Source: Psychroflexus maritimus
GTDB taxonomy: Bacteria; Bacteroidota; Bacteroidia; Flavobacteriales; Flavobacteriaceae
Assembly (NCBI RefSeq): GCF_011089875.1
Contig: NZ_JAANAS010000116.1
Coordinates: 32,792 to 96,791 of the forward strand
Length of the DNA: 64,000 bases
Reading direction: 5' to 3'
Made by a program: the position numbers and the translations under genes. Under the pieces are notes generated by a model, which was not told the DNA's origin, did not search any database, and saw only the letters and a list, made by a program, of their open reading frames with translations. How positions within the stretch are numbered: position 1 is the first letter of the stretch; each line of letters begins with the position of its first letter. This document shows positions 9,622 through 18,556 of this stretch, piece by piece.

Positions 9622-10344
9622 TTATTTTTCTGCTTCTTGTAATTCTTTCTTTAAAAAACTAACTTCTTCGGGACTCATTTCACGGTAGGTACCTTGAGGG
9701 AAATCTAATTTTAAGTGCATAATTCTAATGCGCGTTAGTCTTCTTACTTGGTAACCTAAAGCTTCGCACATTCTTCTAATCTGCCTGTTTAGACCTTGTG
9801 TAAGTACTATTTTAAATTCTGTTTCACTTATTTTATCTACCTTACTTTTTTTGGTAATTGTACCTAAAATAGGCACTCCATTTTTCATGCGTTCAATAAA
9901 ATCTGAAGTAATAGGTTGGTTAACTTGAACTAAATATTCTTTTTCGTTTTTATTCTTGGCTCTTAAAATCTTATTCACAATTTCGCCGTCGTTGGTTAAC
10001 ATGATTAAACCTTCACTCATTTTGTCTAAACGGCCTACCGGAAAAACGCGTTTGTGGTAATTCACAAAATCAATAATATTATCTTTTTCTCTTTTTTGAT
10101 CGGTGGTGCAAACTATTCCTCTTGGTTTGTTCAAAAGAAGATAGACAAATTCATTTTCTTTATCTTTTTCGCCAATTAACTGTCCGTCAACTTCAATAGA
10201 GTCGCTTGGTAAGACCTTAGTTCCTAATTCAGGATTTTTGCCATTAACTTTAATTCGTTTTTCTTCTAATAAAGCATCGGCTTTTCGTCTGGAGCAAAAT
10301 CCAATTTGAGATAAGTATTTATTTATACGTACTGGTTTTTCCAT
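9622..10344 (-). CDS. rluF: 23S rRNA pseudouridine synthase RluF
   Basis: The 240-residue protein has an N-terminal S4 RNA-binding domain (INKYLSQIGFCSRRKADALLEEKRIKVNG) and a RsuA/RluF-type catalytic domain with the GRLDKMSEGLIMLTNDG motif holding the catalytic aspartate, followed by KEYLV and QGLNRQIRRMCEALGYQV. RluF modifies U2604 in E. coli 23S rRNA; that exact target is inferred from similarity. The gene starts four bases after the stop of the upstream alpha/beta hydrolase gene, probably in one operon with the lipoprotein and hydrolase. Confidence 0.9.
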   Translation of the reverse strand: MEKPVRINKYLSQIGFCSRRKADALLEEKRIKVNGKNPELGTKVLPSDSIEVDGQLIGEKDKENEFVYLLLNKPRGIVCTTDQKREKDNIIDFVNYHKRVFPVGRLDKMSEGLIMLTNDGEIVNKILRAKNKNEKEYLVQVNQPITSDFIERMKNGVPILGTITKKSKVDKISETEFKIVLTQGLNRQIRRMCEALGYQVRRLTRIRIMHLKLDFPQGTYREMSPEEVSFLKKELQEAEK

Positions 10345-10348
10345 CTAA

Positions 10349-11185
10349 CTAAGTTAAAAAGTTTGCTATAGCTTCATTCACTTCATCTTTAGCCAATGAA
10401 TGTCCTGCTCCTTCAGTAATTAAAAGCCTTGAATTGGCAAGTGCTTCATCAATCATTTTAGCTTCTTTCACCGGGACGACTTTATCGTATTTATCGTGAA
10501 TTAATAAAACAGGAATGGAAATGGATTTTACAAAACTTTGTGAGGAAAATTCAGCAAATTTATAACCAAATTTATCTTTAAAATACATTTCTACATCATT
10601 CATCAAAGATCTTTTAAGACGCATAACCCGTTTTAAGTCGGCCATAATTTTACTCAATTCAGAAGGTGCCCCGAGGCTTACTATTTTCTTTACTTTAGAA
10701 GAGGTGTTTTTAAATTCATTAAAGAAAATGGTCATACCTCCCATACTATGCCCCACTAAGTAATCTGGTTGATAAAGCTTTATCATTTTCTTTAAGGTCT
10801 TGGCGTAAATGGGTACGTGCAGCACTTTTCCTGTTGAATTTCCTTGTGCAGGTGAATCAAAAGCTACAATATTATACTGGTTTTTAAAATGCTCTACAAA
10901 CATTTTCCATCTTCCAGAATTGCTATCCCATCCATGAACAAGAAGTATAGTTGGCGCATTGTCTTTTTTCCAGTGATAAATTTGAATATCCACACTTCCA
11001 ATTTTTAGGCTGTTGGCTTTCGCACGATTTAAAAATGCTTCGTGTTCAGGCCTAACTTTGCCTTTTCTTGGTGTACAAAAAATTCGATAGACTTTAATTA
11101 CCGCTTTTTTTTTATTAATTCGGTAAATTGAATTAAGCTGAAGCCCAATGATTTTAGGGAGGTATTTATTGATTAATTTTTTCAT
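10349..11185 (-). CDS. Alpha/beta hydrolase
   Basis: The 278-residue protein has the alpha/beta hydrolase layout: oxyanion HGWDSNSGRW segment, nucleophile elbow GHSMGGM (Ser about residue 147), an acid in HDKYDKVVP, and the catalytic His in EGAGHSLAKD near the C-terminus. No signal peptide is evident. The substrate is unknown; it looks like a small-molecule esterase or lipase-type enzyme. It lies between a lipoprotein gene (14 bp upstream) and rluF (4 bp downstream). Confidence 0.85.
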   Translation of the reverse strand: MKKLINKYLPKIIGLQLNSIYRINKKKAVIKVYRIFCTPRKGKVRPEHEAFLNRAKANSLKIGSVDIQIYHWKKDNAPTILLVHGWDSNSGRWKMFVEHFKNQYNIVAFDSPAQGNSTGKVLHVPIYAKTLKKMIKLYQPDYLVGHSMGGMTIFFNEFKNTSSKVKKIVSLGAPSELSKIMADLKRVMRLKRSLMNDVEMYFKDKFGYKFAEFSSQSFVKSISIPVLLIHDKYDKVVPVKEAKMIDEALANSRLLITEGAGHSLAKDEVNEAIANFLT

Positions 11186-11199
11186 AAGTCAGGCAAAGT

Positions 11200-11745
11200 T
11201 TATTGCTCAAAATTGACCCAAAACCCTTTAATTTTAGCATCAGATGGAATTTGTGTAGCTTTTATGTTTTTTTCCATATCAAATTGAAGTTCAGAAGGAA
11301 GTTCTGTTTTTTTTATGGTAACAAAGGCATCAATTTCTTCTATAGAAACAATGACTTCAGAAATAGTAGTTTGAATACTGCTAATGGTGTAGTTTTTTTC
11401 AATCGCTTCAAATAAAGAGTTAGCATTTAAGCCGTTTTTAGTTTTGTATTGATCATCAAATATTTTAATCGATTTTATCTTAGCGTCATCATCTCTTGTT
11501 GTAGGTTCGATTACCATTACCAATTCGCCTGCTTCATTAAAAACCTCTACATCGGCAGAAATATATTTTGAAGATGGGTCTGGATTTAAGCCTTCTAGTG
11601 TATAATTTTCAAATAAACTTTCCACTTCAGTAATTAATGTTTTATCGGTTAATACCCCAACTTTATTTTTATCAATTAAGAAAGCATTATCGGAAGAACA
11701 ACTGGCGAATAAACTAAGTAAAATAAGAACTATTAACTGACGCAT
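11200..11745 (-). CDS. Uncharacterised small lipoprotein
   Basis: The 181-residue product has a signal sequence with lipobox SLFASC near residue 16, so it is a predicted lipoprotein. The mature part is acidic and beta-rich, with two halves that both read like short NTF2- or DUF-type sheets; no catalytic motif is visible. The gene begins the three-gene unit lipoprotein-hydrolase-rluF. Function is not recognised. Confidence 0.65.
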   Translation of the reverse strand: MRQLIVLILLSLFASCSSDNAFLIDKNKVGVLTDKTLITEVESLFENYTLEGLNPDPSSKYISADVEVFNEAGELVMVIEPTTRDDDAKIKSIKIFDDQYKTKNGLNANSLFEAIEKNYTISSIQTTISEVIVSIEEIDAFVTIKKTELPSELQFDMEKNIKATQIPSDAKIKGFWVNFEQ

Positions 11746-12147
11746 AAAAATATTTTTTGAACGCCAAAAATAAGAATTGTAAGCGAATATTAGCCTACAT
11801 TTCTTATTAAACTTTAAGTAAACATGAATTAGCTGTGCTATTTTTAGTTGAAGTAGTTTAGAAAAAATAGGCTAAATTTTTCAAGCTTTTTAGTTAGGTT
11901 TTTTTCATAATTCTATTTTTACTTAAATTGACCTACTTTTTTATAAACTTTTTACTTAAGTGGTGTTTAATTACAGTCTTAGTAGGCTAAGATTTATAAG
12001 TAGTTATTATTCAATAAAAGCTGAATAATGCACTGCCATACGCTTAGTTTTCTTTATTTTTACCAATCTATGATTTTTTGCTTTTGTGTCTAAAAATTAG
12101 CTTAAATTCTTACTAGTTATTAAACTAAATTTTAATCCATTCAAAAA
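11746..12147. other. AT-rich intergenic region before pxpA
   Basis: These 402 bases separate the divergent lipoprotein gene and pxpA. I see no coding frame, RNA gene or clear hairpin. The TGCTTTTG at about 12078 resembles a promoter -7 box with one mismatch. Confidence 0.4.
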
Positions 12148-12885
12148 ATGCAACCAAAAATTGATATTAACAGCGATTTAGGTGAAGGCGGCGCTCTTGA
12201 TGCTTCTATTATGCCGTTTATAAGTTCTTGCAATATTGCTTGCGGAGGTCATGCAGGGAACATTAAGTCAATGCAGGCTAGTCTTGATTTAGCCAAGAAA
12301 AATAACCTTAAAATTGGTGCCCATCCTTCGTATAAAGATTTTGAAAATTTTGGTCGTAAGTCTATTAAAATCTCCTCTTTAAAGTTATATACCGATTTGG
12401 CTTTTCAGTTAGAAAATTTTCACGAAATAGCCAGCAAAAATAAGTTGACAGTTAATCATTGGAAACCTCATGGCGCATTATATAACGATTTGTTTTTTGA
12501 TGAAGCTAAAGCTGAAGTGATTTTAGAGCTGTTTTATGATTTTGGATTTGAAGGTGAATTATACGTTGCTCCTGGTTCAAAAATGAAAGAACTTGCTTTA
12601 CAAGAAGGATTTAAAATAAGCACTGAAGCTTTTGCCGATAGAAACTATCAAAGCAATTTACAATTAGTACCTAGAAGTTTGCCCAAAGCTGTTATTACAT
12701 CACCAGAAGTTATTGCAGAGCGACTTTTAAAAATGATACTTACCAAACAAGTAATTAGTTTAGAGGGGGAAATTATAGACTTTGATTTCCAAACAGTTTG
12801 TTTGCATAGTGATACTCCAAACGCAATTCAAATTGCATCGTGTATTCATAAAACCTTACAAAAAAACAATATTCAAATTGGTTAA
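12148..12885 (+). CDS. pxpA: 5-oxoprolinase subunit A (LamB/YcsF family)
   Basis: PxpA works with PxpB and PxpC to hydrolyse 5-oxoproline (pyroglutamate) to glutamate using ATP in the cytoplasm. The 245-residue protein has the family start IDINSDLGEGG, then SSCNIACGGHAGN, IGAHPSYKDFENFGRK, VKPHGALYND-like KPHGALYND, AEAFADRNY-like TEAFADRNY, and the CLHSDTPNA motif near the C-terminus. It is the first gene of a tight pxpABC operon. Confidence 0.95.
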   Translation: MQPKIDINSDLGEGGALDASIMPFISSCNIACGGHAGNIKSMQASLDLAKKNNLKIGAHPSYKDFENFGRKSIKISSLKLYTDLAFQLENFHEIASKNKLTVNHWKPHGALYNDLFFDEAKAEVILELFYDFGFEGELYVAPGSKMKELALQEGFKISTEAFADRNYQSNLQLVPRSLPKAVITSPEVIAERLLKMILTKQVISLEGEIIDFDFQTVCLHSDTPNAIQIASCIHKTLQKNNIQIG

Positions 12886-13582
12886 TTACAATTACCATAT
12901 ACAGGATTTCTTTAAACTGAATAATCAATTTTTATTAATTCAGCTAAAACAGGAAATAAGCCCATCAAACTTACAAGCCATTTTACACATAAAAAGTAAA
13001 ATTGAAAAGCTTTTTCCTGCTGCTTATGTGTATTTTACTTATGCAGAAATTGGTGTACGATTTCCTTATTTTGAAGACATAAATGAAAAGCTTGAACAGT
13101 TAAAAGAAGTTTTTTTATCAACTGAAGAAGAAGCCTTAAATCTATCTTTAACCTCAAAAACCATTGAAGTTCCCGTTTGTTATTCTCCTGAAATAGCTCC
13201 TGATTTAGGCTATTTTTTAAAACATAAAAAACTGTCTTTAGAGGAGTTAATTGAATTACATACTTCTCCTCAATACCTTGTTTATTTCATTGGTTTTTTA
13301 CCAGGCTTTTTGTACTTAGGAGGCTTGAATAAAAAATTATTTTTCCCTAGAAAAAACACCCCTTCACCAACTATTGAAGCTGGAAGTGTGGGGATAGGTT
13401 ATGAACAAACGGGTATTTACCCTCAAGATAGTCCTGGCGGATGGCACATTATAGGCAAAACTCCACAGCAATTATTTGATGCTAGTGCAACAAAACCAGT
13501 TGATTTTCAAGCGGGTAATAAGCTCAAGTTTAAATCGATTAGCCTAGACGAATACAAATCTCTTACTACTAAGAACTCATGA
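12878..13582 (+). CDS. pxpB: 5-oxoprolinase subunit B
   Basis: PxpB is the KipI-like partner of PxpC. The 234-residue product carries VCYSPEIAPDL, the GFLPGFLYLGG segment and RKNTPSPTIEAGSVGIGYEQTGIYPQDSPGGWHIIGKT in sections, all typical of the family. The longest frame begins with an ATG at 12782, inside pxpA, but those 32 residues do not look like family sequence. I prefer the TTG at 12878, which overlaps the end of pxpA by 8 bp and gives the normal length. Translation is thus probably coupled to pxpA. The 3' end overlaps pxpC by 4 bp. Confidence 0.85.
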   Translation: MVNYNYHIQDFFKLNNQFLLIQLKQEISPSNLQAILHIKSKIEKLFPAAYVYFTYAEIGVRFPYFEDINEKLEQLKEVFLSTEEEALNLSLTSKTIEVPVCYSPEIAPDLGYFLKHKKLSLEELIELHTSPQYLVYFIGFLPGFLYLGGLNKKLFFPRKNTPSPTIEAGSVGIGYEQTGIYPQDSPGGWHIIGKTPQQLFDASATKPVDFQAGNKLKFKSISLDEYKSLTTKNS

Positions 13583-14445
13583 AAAGTATAGAAGTTATTT
13601 CGCCTGGAATGCACACTAGTTTTCAGGATTTAGGTAGAGCAGATTATGCTCATTTAGGTTGTCCTGTAGCTGGAATTATGGACGAATATCATGCCAAGTT
13701 AGCCAATACGCTTGTGCAAAATTCGGTAAAAGAGGCGGTTTTAGAAATAAGCCTGAAAGGGCCAGAATTAAAGTTTTTACATTCAGCCTTAATTTGTGTA
13801 ACTGGATTAGGAGCTGAGGTTTTTGTAAATGGGCAGCAGAAGAAAATTAATTTTGCTTTTGTTGTGAAAGGCGGCGATGTTTTAGAGATTTCAAGAATTA
13901 CTCAAGGAAATCGAGTTTATTTTGCAGTTCATGGTGGTTTTAATGTAGTGCATACTTTAGGAAGTGCTTCGCATTTTCATCCTTTAACAAAGCACCTAAA
14001 GCTTCAAAAGAATCAAGAAATACAGTTAAACAAAGTAAGTTTAGAGTTCAATAAACTTCATTTGAATGCTCATGTTTCAGTAGAAAATCAACATTATTTT
14101 TTATCTGAGATTGAAGTTGAAAAAGGGCCAGAATTTAAGCAGTATGCCAAGCAACTTTTACCTCAATTAAAGACGGGCGAATTTCAAGTAAGTAAAAAAT
14201 CTAACCGAATGGGAATTGAATTACTTCCTGCATTGAAGTTAACTTCACATTCTATTTTAACCAATGTAATCCAACCGGGTTGTGTTCAATTAACACCTTC
14301 AGGAAAATTGATTGTTTTAATGAAAGATGCACAAGTTAGCGGAGGTTACCCAAGAGTACTGGTTTTTCCACAGCGTTCTATGGATGTCTTGAGCCAAAAA
14401 AGAGTAGGAGAGAAGCTTTATTTGTGCTTCAAACAAGAGACTTAA
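13579..14445 (+). CDS. pxpC: 5-oxoprolinase subunit C
   Basis: The 288-residue protein belongs to the biotin-dependent carboxyltransferase-like KipA/PxpC family: SPGMHTSFQDLGRADYAHLGCPVAG at the start (read in parts), DEYHAKLANTLVQN, a central AVHGGFNV, SNRMGIELLP and the C-terminal LMKDAQVSGGYPRV. It completes the 5-oxoprolinase complex. Start overlaps the pxpB stop (ATGA). No transporter gene is adjacent. Confidence 0.93.
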   Translation: MKSIEVISPGMHTSFQDLGRADYAHLGCPVAGIMDEYHAKLANTLVQNSVKEAVLEISLKGPELKFLHSALICVTGLGAEVFVNGQQKKINFAFVVKGGDVLEISRITQGNRVYFAVHGGFNVVHTLGSASHFHPLTKHLKLQKNQEIQLNKVSLEFNKLHLNAHVSVENQHYFLSEIEVEKGPEFKQYAKQLLPQLKTGEFQVSKKSNRMGIELLPALKLTSHSILTNVIQPGCVQLTPSGKLIVLMKDAQVSGGYPRVLVFPQRSMDVLSQKRVGEKLYLCFKQET

Positions 14446-14509
14446 CTAAGGATTTATTCAGTCTAGGTATTTAAATCTTCTTTTACTTTCCTTTTCTTTA
14501 AGTATTAAT

Positions 14510-14517
14510 TAAATTTG
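14510..14517 (+). promoter_or_regulatory. Bacteroidota -7 promoter box TAAATTTG
   Basis: TAAATTTG matches TAnnTTTG and ends 19 bases before the ruvX ATG. An AAAAGAAAAG purine stretch lies between, where a leader would be. Confidence 0.5.
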
Positions 14518-14536
14518 TGCCGTAGAAAAAGAAAAG

Positions 14537-14944
14537 ATGGCAAAAATAATGGCCTTAGATTTTGGAATGAAGCGAACTGGAATTGCCATTTCTGACGATT
14601 TAAAGATGGTAGCTTCAGGTTTAAAAACAGTAGAAACGAAAGATTTGATGCGTTTTTTAGAAAGCTTTATTCCAGAAGAAGAAGTAGATACTTTGGTAGT
14701 GGGAGCACCATTTCATACCGATGGAACGCCTACCGCTCTAGAAACCAATATCACTTATTTTATTGAGGATTTTTCGGTTTTATTTCCGCAGATTAAAATA
14801 GAACGTATAGACGAAAGATTTACTTCTAAAATGGCGGTTCAAAGCCTAATTGATGGCGGTATGAAAAAGAAAAAACGAAGAGAAAAAGGAGCTATAGACC
14901 AAATGAGCGCCACCATTATTTTACAATCTTATATGTACAATTAA
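14537..14944 (+). CDS. ruvX: Putative pre-16S rRNA nuclease / Holliday junction resolvase YqgF
   Basis: The 135-residue RNase H-fold protein starts ALDFGMKRTGIAISDD with the first catalytic Asp, contains VVGAPFHTDGT (usually VVGLP), and ends with DERFTSKMA and KGAIDQMSATIILQSY, all conserved in YqgF/RuvX. Family work supports a role in processing the 5' end of 16S rRNA; resolvase activity is an older proposal. It precedes def by 12 bp and is likely co-transcribed. Confidence 0.92.
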   Translation: MAKIMALDFGMKRTGIAISDDLKMVASGLKTVETKDLMRFLESFIPEEEVDTLVVGAPFHTDGTPTALETNITYFIEDFSVLFPQIKIERIDERFTSKMAVQSLIDGGMKKKKRREKGAIDQMSATIILQSYMYN

Positions 14945-14956
14945 AATTCGAAAATT

Positions 14957-15547
14957 ATGATTCTTCCTATAGTTGCCTACGGAAACCCAGTGTTAAAAAA
15001 GAAAGCTAAAGAAATAGACCAAGACTATCCCGAGCTTAACACACTGATAGATAATATGTGGGAAACCATGTACAATGCGCATGGAGTAGGTTTAGCTGCC
15101 CCACAAATTGGCTTACCTATTCGGTTGTTTATTGTTGATGCAAGTCCGTTTGCTGAAGATGAAGACTTAAACGAAGCAGAAAAACAGCAGTTAAAATCGT
15201 TCAAAAAGACTTTTATTAATCCAAAAATTCTAGTAGAAGAAGGAGACGAGTGGGATTTTAACGAAGGTTGTTTGAGTATCCCTAATGTTAGGGAGGATGT
15301 GTTTAGAAAACCTGATATAGTAATTGAGTATTTGGACCAAAATTTTAATCAGCAAAAAGAGGAATTATCAGGATTAGCCGCAAGAGTTGTTCAACATGAA
15401 TATGACCACATAGAAGGAATTCTTTTTACAGACCATCTTTCAAGTTTAAAAAAACGATTAATTAAAGGAAAACTTAAAGCTATAGAAAAAGGAAAAGTAG
15501 ATATTGACTACAAAATGAAGTTTCCACTAGCCAATAAAAGAAGGTAA
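14957..15547 (+). CDS. def: Peptide deformylase
   Basis: Def removes the formyl group from nascent protein N-termini. The 196-residue protein has all three motifs: GVGLAAPQIG, EGCLSIP and QHEYDHIEG, containing the metal-binding Cys and two His and the catalytic Glu. It carries the acidic insertion (PFAEDEDLNEAEKQQ) typical of Bacteroidota deformylases. It lies between ruvX and a DUF5606 gene. Confidence 0.97.
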   Translation: MILPIVAYGNPVLKKKAKEIDQDYPELNTLIDNMWETMYNAHGVGLAAPQIGLPIRLFIVDASPFAEDEDLNEAEKQQLKSFKKTFINPKILVEEGDEWDFNEGCLSIPNVREDVFRKPDIVIEYLDQNFNQQKEELSGLAARVVQHEYDHIEGILFTDHLSSLKKRLIKGKLKAIEKGKVDIDYKMKFPLANKRR

Positions 15548-15628
15548 AAATCATTTTTTTACTCATTTGATTTTGCCAACAAATTAAGAGGTTGCATATT
15601 TGCGCACCAAAAACAATAAAACAGATAA

Positions 15629-16078
15629 ATGAACTTCGATAAAATACTATCTATTGCTGGTCGCCCTGGTCTATGGGAAATTAAAGCACAAACAAGAAAT
15701 GGCGTTGTTGCTCAATCTTTAGTTGACGGAAAAAAACTTCCCGTTAATATTCAAAACAATATTAGTATTTTGGCAGAAATTGCTATTTATACCTATACTG
15801 AAGAAGTTCCACTTAGAGAAGTTTTTCAGGCTATAGGAGAGAAAAACAACTTTAAAAAAACCATTTCTCATAAATCATCTAAAACAGAATTGGAAGATTT
15901 ATTTCAAGAAATTTTACCTGAATACGATGAAGACCGTGTGTATGCAAGCGACATAAAAAAAATCATACAGTGGTATAACTTGTTGGTAGAAAAAGGAATA
16001 ATCGATTTTTCTAAGGAGGAAGAAGAAGCCAACCAAGAAGAAGAAAATAAAAAAGAAGAAAGTAAAAAGGAAAATTAA
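15629..16078 (+). CDS. DUF5606 domain protein
   Basis: The 149-residue protein opens with MNFDKILSIAGRPGLWEIKAQTR, typical of the Bacteroidota family DUF5606, and has a C-terminal Glu/Lys-rich tail of low complexity (residues 128-149). The conserved position behind def and ruvX suggests a link to translation, but the function is unknown. A 38-bp perfect palindrome that works as a terminator follows. Confidence 0.88.
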   Translation: MNFDKILSIAGRPGLWEIKAQTRNGVVAQSLVDGKKLPVNIQNNISILAEIAIYTYTEEVPLREVFQAIGEKNNFKKTISHKSSKTELEDLFQEILPEYDEDRVYASDIKKIIQWYNLLVEKGIIDFSKEEEEANQEEENKKEESKKEN

Positions 16079-16110
16079 AGTATAGCTTCCTCAGACGAAA
16101 TGAGCTTATA

Positions 16111-16155
16111 AATACAACCAGTTATTTTTAAAAATAACTGGTTGTATTATTTTTA
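16111..16155 (+). terminator. Terminator with 19-bp perfect stem
   Basis: Positions 16111-16129 and 16130-16148 are exact reverse complements (38-bp perfect palindrome), followed by ATTTTT. It ends the ruvX-def-DUF5606 unit. Confidence 0.75.
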
Positions 16156-16225
16156 ATTGAAGCTTTGATTTTATACTAAAGATACCAATTTAGCATTAGC
16201 TTTACTCACAGAATAAAAAAAGAAG

Positions 16226-16717
16226 TTACTTAATTTTTTCTTGCATCTTTTCTACAATATTATAAGCAGCGGGACAGATGGCTACATTTTTTTGCGTTAG
16301 ATTGGTAATTTGATGAAATTTTTTGCGATTAGTATGCGGAAATTCAGCGCAAGCCTTGGGTCTTTGTTCGTAAATTAAACAAGTATTGTCTGGAAGCAAA
16401 AAAGTACACGGCACTTGTTGTAAAACATAATCCTTGTCTTCATCAATTTGTAGGTACGTATCAATAAAAACTTGGGGTTTCATTTTTAAAAACTTACTTA
16501 TTCTAATAATATCTTTTTCAGTAAATAGAGGACCAGTTGTCTTACAACAATTAGCACAATTTAAACAATTAGTTTTTTCAAACTCTTCGTCGTGTAAATC
16601 CTGCATGATTAGATCTAAGTTTTTTGGCGGCTTTTTTTTCAGCTTTTTAAAAAACTTTGCTCTTTCATTATGTGTATCTTTGGCGCGTTGAGGTAAATTC
16701 TTTAAAACTTCTTTCAT
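16226..16717 (-). CDS. YkgJ-type cysteine cluster (Zn/Fe-chelating) protein
   Basis: The 163-residue protein has a basic N-terminal helix (residues 1-40) and the cysteine cluster CLNCANCC, then CTFLLPDNTCLIYEQRPKAC and a final AICPAA, which together define the YkgJ/CxxCxxCC family. These bind a metal; the biological role is open. Its ATG overlaps, on the opposite strand, the ATG of the methyltransferase gene by two bases, so each promoter lies inside the other gene. Confidence 0.88.
   Translation of the reverse strand: MKEVLKNLPQRAKDTHNERAKFFKKLKKKPPKNLDLIMQDLHDEEFEKTNCLNCANCCKTTGPLFTEKDIIRISKFLKMKPQVFIDTYLQIDEDKDYVLQQVPCTFLLPDNTCLIYEQRPKACAEFPHTNRKKFHQITNLTQKNVAICPAAYNIVEKMQEKIK
16675..16682 (+). 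promoter_or_regulatory. Promoter box TATCTTTG for the methyltransferase, inside the YkgJ gene
   Basis: TATCTTTG matches TAnnTTTG and sits 33 bases before the methyltransferase ATG, within the first codons of the oppositely oriented gene. A TTG at 16657-16659 is a possible -33 element with a short 15-bp spacer. Confidence 0.45.
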
Positions 16718-17453
16718 GGAGCAAAACTACTTATCAAATTTAATAGTACCAAAACAAAAAGATGTTTTTGGCCAAGCCGCATTAGATTTTTTTAAAACCA
16801 AGCAAGTTAAAGACATTCACGTGTTTGCAGAAAATTTTGAACCAGATTATATTCCGGTAGATTATCTGTTTAGAGCTTTTGATGAAATGCCAATTTTAGA
16901 ACGAAAAGCCTTAGCCAATGCTTCTGGAAATGTATTAGATGTTGGAGCAGGGGTAGGAAGTCACTCGCTTTATTTACAAAATAAATTACATCTAAATGTA
17001 AAAGCCATAGACCAATCTCCTGGCTCAATAGAAGTCGCTAAAATGAGAGGCGTAAAGCAAGTTGAGCTAACCAACTTCTTTAACTTTTCAGCTACTGAAA
17101 AATTTGATACTTTATTAATGCTTATGAACGGCATTGGAATTGTTGGAACTTTAGCCTTTTTACCTAATTTTTTTGAACAGGTAAAAAAGCTACTTCTACC
17201 TCACGGAAAACTAATCTTAGATTCTTCAGATTTAGTTTATTTGTTTGATAAAGAGGAGCTTAATGAAAAACCTACTTATTACGGAGAAATGCGCTATCAA
17301 ATTGGCTATGAAACCATTTTTTCAGATGAATTTGACTGGCTGTATATTAGTTTTGAAGAGCTTAAAAAGCAAGCTAAATTAAACGGGTTCTCTTGTCATT
17401 TATTGGCCTCTGGTGCGCATTATGATTACCTGGCAGAATTGAAACCTATTTGA
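16716..17453 (+). CDS. Class I SAM-dependent methyltransferase
   Basis: The 245-residue protein has a SAM-binding motif I VLDVGAGVGSHSLYL (about residues 74-88), acidic motif II VKAIDQSPGSIEVAK, and a NGIGIVG segment in place of motif IV. The N-terminus (LIVPKQKDVFGQAALDFF) is a conserved flavobacterial type. The substrate is unknown. The 3' end overlaps the convergent SDR-type gene by 8 bp. Confidence 0.88.
   Translation: MEQNYLSNLIVPKQKDVFGQAALDFFKTKQVKDIHVFAENFEPDYIPVDYLFRAFDEMPILERKALANASGNVLDVGAGVGSHSLYLQNKLHLNVKAIDQSPGSIEVAKMRGVKQVELTNFFNFSATEKFDTLLMLMNGIGIVGTLAFLPNFFEQVKKLLLPHGKLILDSSDLVYLFDKEELNEKPTYYGEMRYQIGYETIFSDEFDWLYISFEELKKQAKLNGFSCHLLASGAHYDYLAELKPI
16722..16729 (-). promoter_or_regulatory. 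Promoter box TAGTTTTG for the YkgJ gene, inside the methyltransferase gene
   Basis: On the minus strand TAGTTTTG matches TAnnTTTG, with a TTG at 16750-16752 and a 20-bp spacer. It lies 4 bases before the ATG at 16717, so the mRNA would be leaderless. Confidence 0.5.
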
Positions 17454-18276
17454 TTTCTATGGATTTTAAAATGACTTCATCCATGCTAATTTGCAGATGA
17501 GATGGAAGTAAGTGGTGTTTTGGAACAGGAGCTAAAAATCGGTCTTCGTTAGCATCATATACTTGTTTAAATAAAGGGTCTTCGAGTTGAAGTTTAAAGC
17601 AAATTTCTTCAATTAACTCGTTATGATGAATTAAATCTGAGCTTCCTAGGTGGTAGATTCCATTTAAATTCTGATTTATGATATAGTGAATTTGCTGCGT
17701 TAATTTTGAGAATACAGTAGCATTAATCACTACATTAGGAAAAACTTCTATAGCTTCGTTAAGTTCGAATAAGTGTTTTATTTTCTTAATTCTAGGCGAA
17801 TCGTGCCCGAAAATCATAGGTAATCTTGCAATACAATAATGGGCATCTGGCAGACGCATCAATAAATTTTCAATTTTGATTTGAAACTTACCATACTTAC
17901 TTAATGAAAGTGTTTTATCGTATTCGTAAGAAGGATAATTGGTGAATGCATCAAATACATTTGAAGATGAAAAATACAGAATTTGAAAACCAAAATTAAG
18001 CGCTAAGTGTGCTAATTCCTGATGGACTTCAACTTGGTTGGTAGCTTCTGTCCTAAAGGCAGAAATAACCACATCTGGTTTAAATTGCTTAATAAAGTAA
18101 AACGGACTTTCTTCTTGCGCATCCCATTGTTCAAAGCGTTTGTTCTTATGGAGTTTTGGTAGCCCTGTAGCGTAGGTGGCATAAACATCAAAATAGGCTT
18201 GCAGTTCTTTGTAGAGTTGTCCTCCCAAAAAACCACTTCCTCCTAAAATTAATATGCGCTTACTTTTCTTTGCCAT
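17446..18276 (-). CDS. RmlD-like NAD(P)-dependent reductase / epimerase
   Basis: The 276-residue Rossmann protein starts RILILGGSGFLGGQL, has PDVVISAF and LYFSSSNVFD segments and a YGKFQIK (YxxxK) catalytic pair near residue 135, and ends in a substrate-binding region (GIYHLGSSDLIHHNELIEEI) like dTDP-4-dehydrorhamnose reductase. No other nucleotide-sugar genes are nearby, so the substrate stays open. Confidence 0.85.
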   Translation of the reverse strand: MAKKSKRILILGGSGFLGGQLYKELQAYFDVYATYATGLPKLHKNKRFEQWDAQEESPFYFIKQFKPDVVISAFRTEATNQVEVHQELAHLALNFGFQILYFSSSNVFDAFTNYPSYEYDKTLSLSKYGKFQIKIENLLMRLPDAHYCIARLPMIFGHDSPRIKKIKHLFELNEAIEVFPNVVINATVFSKLTQQIHYIINQNLNGIYHLGSSDLIHHNELIEEICFKLQLEDPLFKQVYDANEDRFLAPVPKHHLLPSHLQISMDEVILKSIEIK

Positions 18277-18507
18277 AAAGCACCAATTTAATATTAACTC
18301 TTGTTCTCTAACTTATTTCTGATAGTTTTTTTCATTCAGCTAAGTGGTTTTAAGTATTTCAACTCTATTCTAATTACAATATAACTATTCTTAAAATTTG
18401 AAATTGTAGTTCAATTAATCGCTATACTTAACTTCATTCATAAAAAACTCTTTTTCAATTTAGCTTAATTTTCAATAAACACCTATGAAATGGGAGTAAT
18501 TCAATAA

Positions 18508-18541
18508 AAAAACAGGCACAACAAGTTGCGCCTGTTTTTTT
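18508..18541 (-). terminator. Rho-independent terminator of gcvT
   Basis: AAACAGGCACAAC (18510-18522) pairs with GTTGCGCCTGTTT (18525-18537); the single mismatch becomes a G:U pair only in the minus-strand transcript, which is then followed by T residues. This assigns it to gcvT. Confidence 0.75.
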
Positions 18542-18556
18542 AGTTTTAAAACTAGG

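Noticed and set aside
12782..12877. Longer pxpB starting at an ATG inside pxpA
   Set aside because: The extra 32 residues are a shadow of pxpA in another frame and do not resemble PxpB N-termini; the TTG at 12878 gives the usual length.
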